DNA of 64,000 nt from Streptomyces musisoli (lineage in GTDB: Bacteria > Actinomycetota > Actinomycetes > Streptomycetales > Streptomycetaceae). The translations under genes and the position numbers were made by a program. Positions 46,252-55,005 of this stretch are shown in pieces; within the stretch, counting starts at the first letter, position 1; every line of letters starts with the position of its first letter. The stretch lies in the NCBI RefSeq assembly GCF_016741855.1, contig NZ_JAERRH010000008.1:124001-188000 (forward strand). The letters run 5' to 3'. The notes under the pieces are model-generated. The model was not told the DNA's origin and did no database searches. It was given only the letters and a program-made list of their open reading frames with translations.

Positions 46252-46316
46252 GGCGTGGACTTCGGCCGGGTCACCCGGCGTGCTCCGCCGGGGCCGGTGC
46301 GGCCGGTGCCGGTGTG

Positions 46317-47228
46317 CTACGCCGTGGCCGACGTGGTCAGCACGGTGGCGCCCGGGGCGGGGGCCGTTGCCGTGCGGACCGTGCGGCAGGTGCCGGAGGC
46401 GCGGAGCACGTCGGCGATCTTCGTGGCCGACTCCGGGTCGCGGGCGAGGAACGCCGTCGTGGGGCCCGAACCCGAGACCAGCGCGGTGAGGGCGCCGGCC
46501 GCGCGTCCCGCGGCGAGGGTGTCGGACAGCTCCGGGAAGAGGGAGAGGGCCGCGGGCTGGAGGTCGTTGGAGACGGCGGCCGCGAGCGCGTCGGGGTCCC
46601 CCTTGGCGAGGGCGTCGAGGAGTTCCCGGGAGGCGACCGGCTCGGGGATGTCGCATCCCTCCGCGAGGCGGTCGAACTCGCGGAAGACCGCCGGCGTGGA
46701 CAGCCCGCGCCCGGCCATCGCGAACACCCAGTGGAAGGTGCCGCCGACCTCCAGGGACGTCAGCAGTTCGCCGCGTCCGACGCCCAGCGCCGCGCCGCCG
46801 ACCAGGCTGAACGGCACGTCGCTGCCCAGCTCGGCGCAGATGGCGAGGAGTTCGGCCCGGGAGGCGCCCGTGCCCCAGAGCGTGTTGCAGGCGAGGAGCG
46901 CGCCCGCGCCGTCCGCGCTGCCGCCCGCCATGCCGCCGGCGACCGGGATGTCCTTGGTGATGTGGAGGTGCACGGCCGGTTCGATGCCCCGGCGCTCGGC
47001 GAGGGCGATCGCGGCGCGCGCCGCGAGGTTGCCGCGGTCCAGGGGGACCTGGCCGGCGTCCGGGCCCTCGCAGGTGATCCGCAGCTCGTCGGCCGGGGTC
47101 ACGGTGACCTCGTCGTACAGGCCGACGGCGAGGAAGACGTTGGCCAGGTCGTGGAACCCGTCAGGTCGCGCGGCGCCCACGGCGAGCTGGACGTTGACCT
47201 TGGCCGGAACCCTTACCGTGACGCTCAC
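46317..47228 (-). CDS. ispE: 4-diphosphocytidyl-2-C-methyl-D-erythritol kinase
   Basis: IspE phosphorylates CDP-methylerythritol in the MEP isoprenoid pathway. This GHMP kinase is 303 residues, with PAKVNVQLAVGAARPDGFHDL at the N-terminus, the ATP loop PVAGGMAGGSADGAGAL and the C-terminal SGSGPTTAFLA. Its GTG start overlaps the rsmA stop by 3 bp, the common rsmA-ispE arrangement. Confidence 0.96.
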   Translation of the reverse strand: MSVTVRVPAKVNVQLAVGAARPDGFHDLANVFLAVGLYDEVTVTPADELRITCEGPDAGQVPLDRGNLAARAAIALAERRGIEPAVHLHITKDIPVAGGMAGGSADGAGALLACNTLWGTGASRAELLAICAELGSDVPFSLVGGAALGVGRGELLTSLEVGGTFHWVFAMAGRGLSTPAVFREFDRLAEGCDIPEPVASRELLDALAKGDPDALAAAVSNDLQPAALSLFPELSDTLAAGRAAGALTALVSGSGPTTAFLARDPESATKIADVLRASGTCRTVRTATAPAPGATVLTTSATA

Positions 47229-48106
47229 TTGCCGGTCCCCTCGTACGCGTCCTTGTGCTCGGCGATGCGGGCGAACTCCTCGACCGTCAGCGACTCCCCG
47301 CGCGCCTGCGGCGAGACCCCGGCCGCGACCAGGGCGGCCTCGGCGGCCGCCGCGGATCCGGCCCAGCCGGCGAGGGCCGCCCGCAGCGTCTTGCGGCGCT
47401 GGGCGAAGGCCGCGTCGATCGCCGCGAAGACCTCGCGCTTGGTGGCGGTGGTCTTGACCGGCTCGGTCCGCCGGACGAGCGAGACGAGCCCGCTGTCGAC
47501 GTTCGGCGCCGGCCAGAAGACGTTGCGGCCGATGGCGCCGGCCCGCTTGACCTCCGCGTACCAGTTGGCCTTGACGGACGGCACGCCGTACACCTTCGAG
47601 CCGGGCGCGGCGGCGAGCCGGTCGGCGACCTCGGACTGCACCATCACGAGCGTCCGCTCGATGCTCGGGAAGGTGTCGAGCATGTGCAGCAGCACGGGTA
47701 CGGCGACGTTGTACGGCAGGTTCGCCACCAGGGCCGTCGGCGGGGGGCCGGGCAGCTCGCCGACGTGCATGGCGTCGGAGTGGACCAGCGCGAACCGGTC
47801 GGCCCGTTCCGGCATGCGGGCGGCGATGGTCGTGGGCAGCGCGGCGGCCAGGGTGTCGTCGATCTCGACGGCGGTGACCCGGTCGGCGGCCTCCAGCAGC
47901 GCGAGGGTGAGCGAGCCGAGTCCGGGGCCGACCTCGACGACCACGTCGTCGGGGCGCACGTCCGCGGTGCGGACGATACGGCGGACCGTGTTGGCGTCGA
48001 TCACGAAGTTCTGGCCGCGCTGCTTGGTGGGGCGGACACCGAGCGCTGCCGCGAGCTCACGGATGTCGGCGGGGCCGAGGAGGGCGTCGGGGGTGGGGCT
48101 GCTCAC
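47225..48106 (-). CDS. rsmA: 16S rRNA dimethyladenosine transferase
   Basis: RsmA (KsgA) dimethylates two adenosines near the 3' end of 16S rRNA during 30S maturation. It is 293 residues, with QNFVIDANTVRRIV, SAM motif VVEVGPGLGSLT, the catalytic NLPYNVAVP and the C-terminal helical domain. GTG 48106 has no ribosome site; TACCCT (48113-48118) ends exactly 6 nt before it, so the message is probably leaderless. Confidence 0.95.
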   Translation of the reverse strand: MSSPTPDALLGPADIRELAAALGVRPTKQRGQNFVIDANTVRRIVRTADVRPDDVVVEVGPGLGSLTLALLEAADRVTAVEIDDTLAAALPTTIAARMPERADRFALVHSDAMHVGELPGPPPTALVANLPYNVAVPVLLHMLDTFPSIERTLVMVQSEVADRLAAAPGSKVYGVPSVKANWYAEVKRAGAIGRNVFWPAPNVDSGLVSLVRRTEPVKTTATKREVFAAIDAAFAQRRKTLRAALAGWAGSAAAAEAALVAAGVSPQARGESLTVEEFARIAEHKDAYEGTGK

Positions 48107-48440
48107 GGGACAAGGGTACGGGGGCGGGGAGCGGCGGGTTGCCAGGTGCCCGGGGTGGGGGCACCGGGTGGGGCTGGGCCCTGGTGGGGAGGGACTGGCC
48201 CGGGGGGACGGAGGGCAGGCTGGCAGGGGCTGGGCGGAGTGGGGAACCGCCCGGGGTGGGGGACGGGCCGGGGTGGGGTCGCTTGCCCGCGCCGGCGGGG
48301 TGCCGCCTGCGCCCACCCGTGCCGCCCCAAGCGGCACGACTGCCCGCAGGCTGCGGTGACGACCCGCAGGCCGCGCGGCGGTGGCCCGTCGGCCCTGCGG
48401 CCGGGGCGGTTGCCCTGTGGCCGGGGCGGTGGTCCGTCGG
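48107..48440. other. gene-free, G-rich spacer between rpfB and rsmA
   Basis: The plus strand is densely G-rich from 48117 to 48290 and contains a four-tract G-quadruplex motif at 48166-48193. A 19-bp near-perfect direct repeat, GCCC-TG(C/T)GG-CCGGGGCGGT, is at 48392-48410 and 48412-48430, directly past the rpfB stop. Hairpin CCGCAG-G-CTGCGG occurs near 48343. No gene is seen. Confidence 0.6.
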
Positions 48441-50132
48441 CTATCCCCTCAACCGGGAGCCGCAGTGTGGCCAGGGGGTTGCGCCTCGGCTCAGGTACAG
48501 CTTCTTCGCCCGGTACGTCTGCTCGTCCGCCGGGGCGTCCTGGGGGCGTCCCCTGCCGCCGAGGCTGTGCCATGTGCGTGCGTCGAACTGGTACAGCCCG
48601 CCGTACGTCCCCGAGGGGTCGACCGCGTGCGGCCGGCCGCCGGACTCGCAGACGGCGAGCCCGTGCCAGTTCAGGTGGTCGGCGCCGTGCACGGAGACGG
48701 GCCGCGGCTTGGTGCCGAACTTCACCACCTGCTTGCGCGGCTTGCGCACCACCTCGGTCTTCTCGAGGCGCGGCTTCTGCCGGACCCCGTTGACGGTGCG
48801 CAGGTAGTAGGTGGTGCGGCGCAGCCCGGGCCGACCGGGCCGGGCGACGACCTCGGTTCCCTTGAAGAGCGAGGGGTCCCCCCTCCGCTCGACCGCGAAC
48901 GGGATCTGCTCCTCACGGATCTCCCGCCGCCCGCTCACCCGCAGCACGGTCACCGTCTGCCCGTCGCGCGGGAAGCTGTCCGGCGCGACGGAGACGGTGT
49001 CCTGGCCGTGCAGGGTGATCCCGGCCTCCTCGACCACCTCGCGGACGGTGGCCGCGTTGGTGCGGATGGTGCGGGTCCGGCCGTCCGCCATGACCGTGAC
49101 CGCGCGCTCGGTGCGCACGTCGAGCGCGAGCCCGGCGCGCCCGATGTGCTGGGAGCGCGAGGCGGACAGGTACGCGCCCTCGGCGCGCACCCCCAGCTCG
49201 TCGAGGGCGCCCTCCACCGTGGGCGCCGTCGTCCACACCTCGTGCCGGCGGCCGTCCAGTGTGAGCCGCACGGGGCGCCCGTACCGCACCGCGACCGCGT
49301 CGCCGCTGGCGAGCGCCGCGCCCGGGGCGGGCGCGATCACGTCGTGCGTCCCCGTGCGCACGCCCTCCTCGGAGAGCAGCTCGCCGACGTTGTCGGCGAA
49401 GGTGTGCAGGGTCCGCTGCCTGCCGTCGACGTTCAGCTCGACCGCCTTGTCCTCGGCGACGAAGGCGGTGGTGCCGCCGGCGAGGAAGGCCACGACCAGC
49501 GCCTGCGGCAGCAGGCGACGCATGGCGGATTCCGGGCGCTCGGCGGAACGCGCCCGGCGCCTGCGCGCGGCCCGCCCCTTCAGCCCGGCCCGCGCACCCG
49601 GCCCGTCCGCCTCTCCCGTCACGGCGTGCCCGCCGTCCGCGGGATCCGGATCATGCTCGCGCGCGCCCTCGGCGGGCGCGCCGCCGCTCTGCCGGGGCAG
49701 CACCGCCTCGTCCCCGCGGTTGTGCACCCGCTCGTCCCCGCGGGCCTGCACCCGCTCGTCCCCGCGGGCGTGCATCGGCTCGGTCACGCGGGTGTACACC
49801 ACTTTGTCCACGCAGGCGGGCGCTGCCTCGTCCACGCGGGGGTGCAGCGCCTCGTCCACGAGGGTGCGCTCCGGTCCGTCCGGGCGGGGGTGCGCCGGTG
49901 CCTGCGGGTGCGCCCTGGTCTCGTAGGCGGGCCGGTAGGTGTCCTCGTACGCCGTCTCCCGCACCGTCGCGTCGTGCGGGTGCGGGGCCGCCTCGCCCGG
50001 CACCGCGCCGTACGACGCCACCCCGTAGCCCACCGTCTCCGCGTCGTGCAGGCCGGGCCACGCGCCGCCGTGCTCGCCCGGCGGCGCATAGGGGCCGTAG
50101 GCCTGAAAGGTCTGGTACTGCGATTTGCTCAC
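48441..50132 (-). CDS. rpfB: resuscitation-promoting factor RpfB
   Basis: This is a 563-residue cell-wall lytic enzyme that promotes spore germination or exit from dormancy. A Tyr-rich, repetitive cytosolic head (about 1-203) is followed by a membrane helix (about 208-228, LLPQALVVAFLAGGTTAFVA), three DUF348 domains, a G5 domain (about 400-480) and the lysozyme-like RPF domain with C495-E496 in LAVCESGG and the partner Cys in WPHCGS. The catalytic Glu is present. GTG 50132 follows GGAG. The head contains an 8-residue repeat, (A/N)RGDERVx, from a 24-bp DNA repeat at about 49700-49775. Confidence 0.95.
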   Translation of the reverse strand: MSKSQYQTFQAYGPYAPPGEHGGAWPGLHDAETVGYGVASYGAVPGEAAPHPHDATVRETAYEDTYRPAYETRAHPQAPAHPRPDGPERTLVDEALHPRVDEAAPACVDKVVYTRVTEPMHARGDERVQARGDERVHNRGDEAVLPRQSGGAPAEGAREHDPDPADGGHAVTGEADGPGARAGLKGRAARRRRARSAERPESAMRRLLPQALVVAFLAGGTTAFVAEDKAVELNVDGRQRTLHTFADNVGELLSEEGVRTGTHDVIAPAPGAALASGDAVAVRYGRPVRLTLDGRRHEVWTTAPTVEGALDELGVRAEGAYLSASRSQHIGRAGLALDVRTERAVTVMADGRTRTIRTNAATVREVVEEAGITLHGQDTVSVAPDSFPRDGQTVTVLRVSGRREIREEQIPFAVERRGDPSLFKGTEVVARPGRPGLRRTTYYLRTVNGVRQKPRLEKTEVVRKPRKQVVKFGTKPRPVSVHGADHLNWHGLAVCESGGRPHAVDPSGTYGGLYQFDARTWHSLGGRGRPQDAPADEQTYRAKKLYLSRGATPWPHCGSRLRG

Positions 50133-50176
50133 GCCGACACGCTCCAGAAAGCCAGAGGGGTCCGGATCGGGGCCAG

Positions 50177-50205
50177 AACCTAGCGGAGCCCTCGTCACTC
50201 TCCAA
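50177..50205 (-). promoter_or_regulatory. rpfB promoter
   Basis: On the minus strand TTGGAG (50200-50205) and TAGGTT (50177-50182) are separated by 17 bp, predicting a start near 50170 and a leader of about 38 nt. Farther upstream the near-palindrome ATCG-TAACCGGT-CGAT (about 50258-50273) may bind a regulator. Confidence 0.65.
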
Positions 50206-50287
50206 AGCGGCGCGACTACACACCGTCGCGACAGGACCCCAGCCGGGTCCCGCCGGACGTTATCGACCGGTTACGATCAATACACTC

Positions 50288-51187
50288 TCAGTAATCGAAG
50301 GCGCGCGCGGTGTTCGCGCCCAGCGCCGTCGCCAGCGCGTCCTCGTCGATGCCGCGCACGGCGGCCATCGCGCGGACCGTGACCGGAATGAGATACGGGG
50401 CGTTGGGCCGTCCGCGGTACGGCGCCGGGGTCAGGAAGGGCGCGTCGGTCTCCACGAGGACCAGTTCCAGCGGGGCGACGGCCAGGGCGTCCCGGAGATT
50501 CTGGGCGTTCTTGAAGGTGACGTTGCCGGCGAAGGACATGAAGTAGCCCTCGCGGGCGCAGATCGCGGCCATCTCGGCGTCGCCGGAGTAGCAGTGGAAG
50601 ACGGTGCGCTCGGGGGCGCCCTCCTCCTTCAGGACCCGCAGCACGTCGTCGTGGGCGTCGCGGTCGTGGATGACGAGCGCCTTGCCGTGCCGCTTTGCGA
50701 TCTCGATGTGGGCGCGGAAGGACCGCTCCTGGGCGGCCTTGCCCTCGGGGCCGGTGCGGAAGTGGTCCAGGCCCGTCTCGCCGACGCCCTTCACCTGCGG
50801 CAGCCCGGCCAGCCGGTCGATCTCGGCGAGCGCCTCGTCCAGGGCCGTGTCGCCGCCCGGTGCGCGGGCGCCCTGCCGGGACCAGCCGTCGGGATCGCCG
50901 TGCACGATGCGCGGGGCCTCGTTGGGGTGGAGGGCGACGGTGGCGTGGACGCTCTCATGAGCGGCGGCGGTCTCGGCGGCCCACCGCGAGCCCGCGATGT
51001 CGCAGCCGACCTGGACGACGGTCGTGACGCCCACCGAAGCGGCCTTCGCCAGGCCCTCCTCGACCGTGCCGGACTGCATGTCCAGGTGGGTGTGGGAGTC
51101 GGCGACGGGCACCCGCAGGGGTGCCGGGAGCGGCGGGGCCGCGTTCTTGTCGTCGCCCTTGGAGCGGTGGCCGGCGTTCGAAGGCAT
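50288..51187 (-). CDS. TatD-family metal-dependent hydrolase
   Basis: This is a 299-residue TIM-barrel phosphoesterase/DNase-like protein. Metal ligands are in ADSHTHLD, GVGETGLDHF, LVIHDRDAHDD, FHCYSGD and VETDAPFLTP. The genomic neighbourhood rsmA-rpfB-tatD is conserved in actinobacteria. The ATG (51185-51187) lies inside a perfect 14-bp inverted repeat. There is a 20-residue N-terminal extension before the barrel. Confidence 0.93.
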   Translation of the reverse strand: MPSNAGHRSKGDDKNAAPPLPAPLRVPVADSHTHLDMQSGTVEEGLAKAASVGVTTVVQVGCDIAGSRWAAETAAAHESVHATVALHPNEAPRIVHGDPDGWSRQGARAPGGDTALDEALAEIDRLAGLPQVKGVGETGLDHFRTGPEGKAAQERSFRAHIEIAKRHGKALVIHDRDAHDDVLRVLKEEGAPERTVFHCYSGDAEMAAICAREGYFMSFAGNVTFKNAQNLRDALAVAPLELVLVETDAPFLTPAPYRGRPNAPYLIPVTVRAMAAVRGIDEDALATALGANTARAFDY

Positions 51188-51218
51188 GCCCCGATCCTAC
51201 GAAAGGGGCATGCCTTCG
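51179..51218 (-). terminator. hairpin overlapping the tatD start codon
   Basis: CGAAGGCATGCCCC (51179-51192) and GGGGCATGCCTTCG (51205-51218) are perfect complements around a 12-nt loop. In the leftward transcript the AUG of tatD lies in the second arm. It may end the upstream Cys-rich gene and at the same time mask the tatD start. Confidence 0.75.
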
Positions 51219-51234
51219 CGGACCGGTGATCCGT

Positions 51235-51705
51235 TCAGCCCGCCTTGCGCTGGAAAGGGTGCAGGAGATCGGACAGGTGCCAGTGGTGCGGCTCCTTGGC
51301 CGGCCCCGCCACCCGCGGTTCCGTGCCCGCCCCCCGCGGTTCCCCGCCCGCCGCCCCCTGCGGCTGCGCGCCCGGCACCTGCGGCGCCTCGACCGGACCG
51401 GCCGCCGGCACCCGGTGGTGCCCGCGGTCGCCCGTGCCGCGCACCGAGGAGACCTGGCCCGCGCGCATGATCCGCACGATGTGGCCGTCGCAGTTCTGGC
51501 AGCTGGGCCGGCTCAGCGGGGACGGCACGACCCGGCCGTCGGTCACGTAGAGCACGAATTCCGCCCCCTCGGCGTCCGTGTGGTGCTCTATCGCGTACGA
51601 CTGCTCCCAGCCGTGCCCGCAGCGCATGCAGGCGAACGAATACGACTCGTGAACGACGGCTGTGGCCGTACCGCGGAGGCCGGTCTGCCCTGCTATGTCA
51701 CTCAT
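51235..51705 (-). CDS. Cys-rich zinc-ribbon-like protein, unknown function
   Basis: This is a 156-residue protein. The N-terminal half contains FACMRCGHGWEQSYAIEHH and SCQNCDGHIVRIMRAG, two CxxC pairs about 40 residues apart that form a probable zinc ribbon. The second half is low-complexity (Gly, Pro, Ala, Arg) and ends HHWHLSDLLHPFQRKAG. No signal peptide is present. I do not know the family. It may be co-transcribed with tatD, subject to the hairpin between them. Confidence 0.78.
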   Translation of the reverse strand: MSDIAGQTGLRGTATAVVHESYSFACMRCGHGWEQSYAIEHHTDAEGAEFVLYVTDGRVVPSPLSRPSCQNCDGHIVRIMRAGQVSSVRGTGDRGHHRVPAAGPVEAPQVPGAQPQGAAGGEPRGAGTEPRVAGPAKEPHHWHLSDLLHPFQRKAG

Positions 51706-52100
51706 GCCAGCTCCTCGTGTCCGCTGGACAAGCGCCCCGGCCCGGGGATTCCCCGGGGGACCCTGGGGCGAGGGACGGGTGCGTCCCTTCGACCAGTGGA
51801 CGCCTCTCGTGGCGTGAATGCACCAGGGCTGTCGAGTGTTGGAGGCGATTTGGTCGTCGCTTGCCCAAGCGACTCGAATGAGCCGGCTGAGCTTTGCCAT
51901 CGACGCCAACGCTTTGCTCTCCCATGGGGCGTGAAGCCCCGACGGGAACCCGGACGAAGGCCCGGCGCGGGCGCCCCGGCGGCGCCGCCCGGACGACACC
52001 CCGACGGCACCGCCCGGGCGGCACCACCCGGGCGGCGTTACCCCGACGGCACCACCGAGGCGGCGTTACCCGACGGCACCACCCGGGCGCCAGCCCCCCG
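51706..52100. other. gene-free spacer between rsmI and the Cys-rich gene
   Basis: The half adjacent to the Cys-rich gene (51706-51950) is lower in GC and probably contains its promoter. The other half is a GC-rich repeat array at 51999-52090. No gene is recognised. Confidence 0.55.
51999..52090. repeat. about 27-bp tandem repeat, roughly three copies
   Basis: The core CCGACGGCACC recurs at 52001, 52043 and 52070, alternating with CCGGGCGGCGTTACC-like blocks. The combined motif closely resembles the 45-bp array at 27386-27563. It begins 11 bp past the rsmI stop. Confidence 0.8.
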
Positions 52101-52949
52101 TCAGTCACCGGCGCGCTTGGCCGCGACCACGGCGTCGAAGACGACCCGCTTCGGCAGCCCGGCCTCCGCCGCCACGGCCGCGATGGCCTCCTTGCGGCGC
52201 TCCCCGGCCTCCTCCCGCACCCGCACCCGGCGCACCAGCTCCGTGGCGTCCAGTTCCTCGGGGCCGGCCTCGGGCGCGCCCTCGACCACGACGGTGATCT
52301 CCCCGCGCACGCCCTCCGCGGCCCACCGGGCCAGCTCGCCGAGCGGACCGCGCCGTACCTCCTCGTAGGTCTTGGTCAGCTCGCGGCAGACGGCGGCCCG
52401 CCGGTCCGCGCCGAAGACCTCGGCCATGGCGGCGAGGGTGTCGTCGAGCCGGTGCGGGGCCTCGAAGTAGACGAGCGTGCGCCGCTCGCCTTCGACCTCG
52501 CGCAGCCGGGAGAGCCGCTCGCCCGCCTTGCGCGGCAGGAAGCCCTCGAAGCAGAACCGGTCGACGGGCAGCCCGGACAGGGCGAGCGCGGTGAGCACCG
52601 CGGACGGCCCGGGCACGGCGGTGACCCGGATGTCCTGCTCGACGGCCGCCGCGACCAGCCGGTAGCCCGGGTCGGAGACGGAGGGCATGCCGGCGTCGGT
52701 CACCAGCAGCACGCGCGCCCCGCCCAGCAGCTCCGTGACCAGTTCGGGGGTGCGGGCGGCCTCGTTCCCCTCGAAGTACGAGATCACGCGGCCCTTGGGC
52801 GTGACGCCCAGCGCCTGGGTGAGCCGGCGCAGCCGCCGCGTGTCCTCGGCGGCGACCACGTCGGCGCCGGCCAGCTCCTCGGCGAGCCGGGGCGGCGCGT
52901 CCGCGATGTCGCCGATGGGGGTACCTGCCAGGACAAGGGTTCCAGTCAC
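52101..52949 (-). CDS. rsmI: 16S rRNA (cytidine-2'-O)-methyltransferase
   Basis: RsmI 2'-O-methylates C1402 of 16S rRNA. It is 282 residues, with LVLAGTPIGDIADAPPR, AEDTRRLRRL, VLLVTDAGMPSVSDPGYRLV and VPGPSAVLTALALSGLP, the SAM-fold signatures of the RsmI/tetrapyrrole methylase family. GTG 52949 has GGAGG 8 nt upstream. It diverges from pmt. Confidence 0.96.
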   Translation of the reverse strand: MTGTLVLAGTPIGDIADAPPRLAEELAGADVVAAEDTRRLRRLTQALGVTPKGRVISYFEGNEAARTPELVTELLGGARVLLVTDAGMPSVSDPGYRLVAAAVEQDIRVTAVPGPSAVLTALALSGLPVDRFCFEGFLPRKAGERLSRLREVEGERRTLVYFEAPHRLDDTLAAMAEVFGADRRAAVCRELTKTYEEVRRGPLGELARWAAEGVRGEITVVVEGAPEAGPEELDATELVRRVRVREEAGERRKEAIAAVAAEAGLPKRVVFDAVVAAKRAGD

Positions 52950-53074
52950 GCCCCCATCCTCCCAGGAGTTCCGGGGCCCGTTCCGGGTGCCCGCGAACGG
53001 GGGAATCCGACCGTCTCCCGACCGGTACCGCACATGCACGGGACTCGCACAGAACGGTTCCCTACGATGGCGCG

Positions 53075-54832
53075 GTGACCAGTACCGCGTCCTCCATGGA
53101 CCTCCGGCAGGGCCAGGCACCGCACGACCGGCGGCCGTCGTGGCAGCAGCGGCTGCGCCGATTCGGGTACGTACCGGCCAAGGACGCGCCCACGGGCGAC
53201 GTACGCGACCGGCTGGTGCCGCCGTACGCGGAGCCGAGCCCCCGGCTGTGGCGGGCGCTCGGCGTGCCGCCGGTCCTCGCCGAACGGATCACGCGGTGGT
53301 CGGGCTGGGGCGGCCCGCTCCTGGTGACACTGCTGGCGGGCGTGCTGCGCTTCTGGAACCTCGGCAGCCCGCGCGCGGTGATATTCGACGAGACGTACTA
53401 CGCCAAGGACGCCTGGGCGCTCGTCCACCGCGGTTTCGAGGTCAGCTGGGACAAGTACGGCAAGGGCGCCAACGACCTGGTGCTCCAGCAGCACGGCTCG
53501 CTGGCGGTCCCCACGGACCCCGCGTACGTGGTGCACCCGCCGGTCGGCAAGTACGTGATCGGGCTCGGCGAGCTGGTCTTCGGGTTCGACCCGTTCGGCT
53601 GGCGCTTCATGACGGCGCTGCTCGGGACGCTGAGCGTGCTGATGCTGTGCCGGATCGGGCGCCGCATCTTCCGCTCGACGTTCCTGGGCTGCCTCGCGGG
53701 CGCGCTGATGGCGGTGGACGGCCTGCACTTCGTGATGAGCCGGACCTCGCTGCTCGACGGCGTGCTGATGTTCTTCGTGGTGGCCGCGTTCGGCTGTCTG
53801 GTGGTGGACCGGGACCGGGCGCGGGAGGCACTGGCCGCCGCGCTGCCCGTGGGTGAGGACGGCAGGGTCCGGCCGAACGCGCAGGTCGCCGACGCCTTCC
53901 GCTTCGGGTGGCGTCCCTGGCGCTGGACGGCCGGGGTCATGCTGGGCCTGGCCGTCGGCACGAAGTGGAACGGCCTGTACGTCCTGGCCGCGTTCTGTGT
54001 GATGACGGTCCTGTGGGACGTCGGCACCCGCAAGGTGGCCGGCGCCTCTCGCCCGTACGTCGCCGCTCTCAAGTACGACACCGGCCTGGCCTTCGTGGCG
54101 ACGGTGCCGGTGGCGCTGGTGGTCTACGTGGCCTCCTGGACCGGCTGGATCCTCTCCCCGACCGACGGCACGGGCGGCTACTACCGCGACTGGGCGGCCA
54201 CCGACGGCAAGGGCGGCCTCTGGTCGTTCCTGCCGGACTGGCTGCGCAGCCTGTGGCACTACGAGCACGAGGTCTACAAGTTCCACGTCCACCTCGACCA
54301 GCCGCACACGTACCAGTCCAACCCGTGGAGCTGGATCGTGCTGGGCCGCCCGGTGTCGTACTTCTACGAGTCCCCCTCCCCCGGCGCCGACGGCTGCCCG
54401 GCGGACGCGGGCCAGAAGTGCGCCCGGGAGGTGCTGGCGATCGGCACGCCGCTGCTGTGGTGGGCGGCCTGCTTCGCGATCGGCTACGTCCTGTGGCGCT
54501 GGGCGTTCCGCCGCGACTGGCGGGCCGGTGCCATCGCGTGCGGGATCGCGGCCGGTTACCTGCCCTGGTTCCTGTACCAGGAGCGGACGATCTTCCTCTT
54601 CTACGCGGTCGTCTTCCTGCCGTTCCTCTGTCTGGCGGTGGCGATGATGATCGGCGCGATCGTCGGCCCGCCGGGCTCCAGCGACACCCGCCGGGTGGTC
54701 GGCGCGACGGCGGCGGGCGTCCTGGTACTGCTGATCGCCTGGAACTTCATCTACTTCTGGCCCCTGTACACCGGCCAGGCGATCCCCATCGACTCCTGGC
54801 GCTCACGCATGTGGCTGGACACCTGGGTCTAG
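53075..54832 (+). CDS. pmt: protein O-mannosyltransferase (GT39)
   Basis: This is a 585-residue polytopic enzyme that transfers mannose from polyprenol-phosphate mannose to exported proteins. The acidic motif FDETYYAKDAWAL lies in the first periplasmic loop, followed by about ten more helices and the family segments HPPVGKYVIGLGE and WLPWFLYQERTIFLFY-like LPWFLYQERTIFLFYAV. GTG 53075 has no ribosome site; TACGAT (53063-53068) ends 6 nt before it, suggesting a leaderless mRNA. In Streptomyces pmt mutants are phage-resistant and antibiotic-sensitive. Confidence 0.95.
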   Translation: MTSTASSMDLRQGQAPHDRRPSWQQRLRRFGYVPAKDAPTGDVRDRLVPPYAEPSPRLWRALGVPPVLAERITRWSGWGGPLLVTLLAGVLRFWNLGSPRAVIFDETYYAKDAWALVHRGFEVSWDKYGKGANDLVLQQHGSLAVPTDPAYVVHPPVGKYVIGLGELVFGFDPFGWRFMTALLGTLSVLMLCRIGRRIFRSTFLGCLAGALMAVDGLHFVMSRTSLLDGVLMFFVVAAFGCLVVDRDRAREALAAALPVGEDGRVRPNAQVADAFRFGWRPWRWTAGVMLGLAVGTKWNGLYVLAAFCVMTVLWDVGTRKVAGASRPYVAALKYDTGLAFVATVPVALVVYVASWTGWILSPTDGTGGYYRDWAATDGKGGLWSFLPDWLRSLWHYEHEVYKFHVHLDQPHTYQSNPWSWIVLGRPVSYFYESPSPGADGCPADAGQKCAREVLAIGTPLLWWAACFAIGYVLWRWAFRRDWRAGAIACGIAAGYLPWFLYQERTIFLFYAVVFLPFLCLAVAMMIGAIVGPPGSSDTRRVVGATAAGVLVLLIAWNFIYFWPLYTGQAIPIDSWRSRMWLDTWV

Positions 54833-54847
54833 CCGGGTACACGCGCC

Positions 54848-54882
54848 AGGGCGGCCCGGCAGGATGCCGGGCCGCCCTGGTC
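54848..54882 (+). terminator. pmt terminator hairpin
   Basis: CCAGGGCGGCCCGGC and GCCGGGCCGCCCTGG form a perfect 15-bp stem with loop AGGAT, 16 bp after the pmt stop. Confidence 0.9.
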
Positions 54883-55005
54883 ATCGTCTCGTGGTCGTCC
54901 CGCCCGCGACCTCTCCTGGCCGTCTCGGGCTGGCCCGACCGGGCCCGACACGTCACGGTTGGACTCGGGCGGCCGTGCATGCGCCGGAGGACGAGGGAGG
55001 TCGAG

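Noticed and set aside
50133..50287. c-di-AMP (ydaO-type) riboswitch before rpfB
   Set aside because: Other Streptomyces rpf genes have it, but here the predicted leader is only about 38 nt and none of the conserved ydaO segments are visible.
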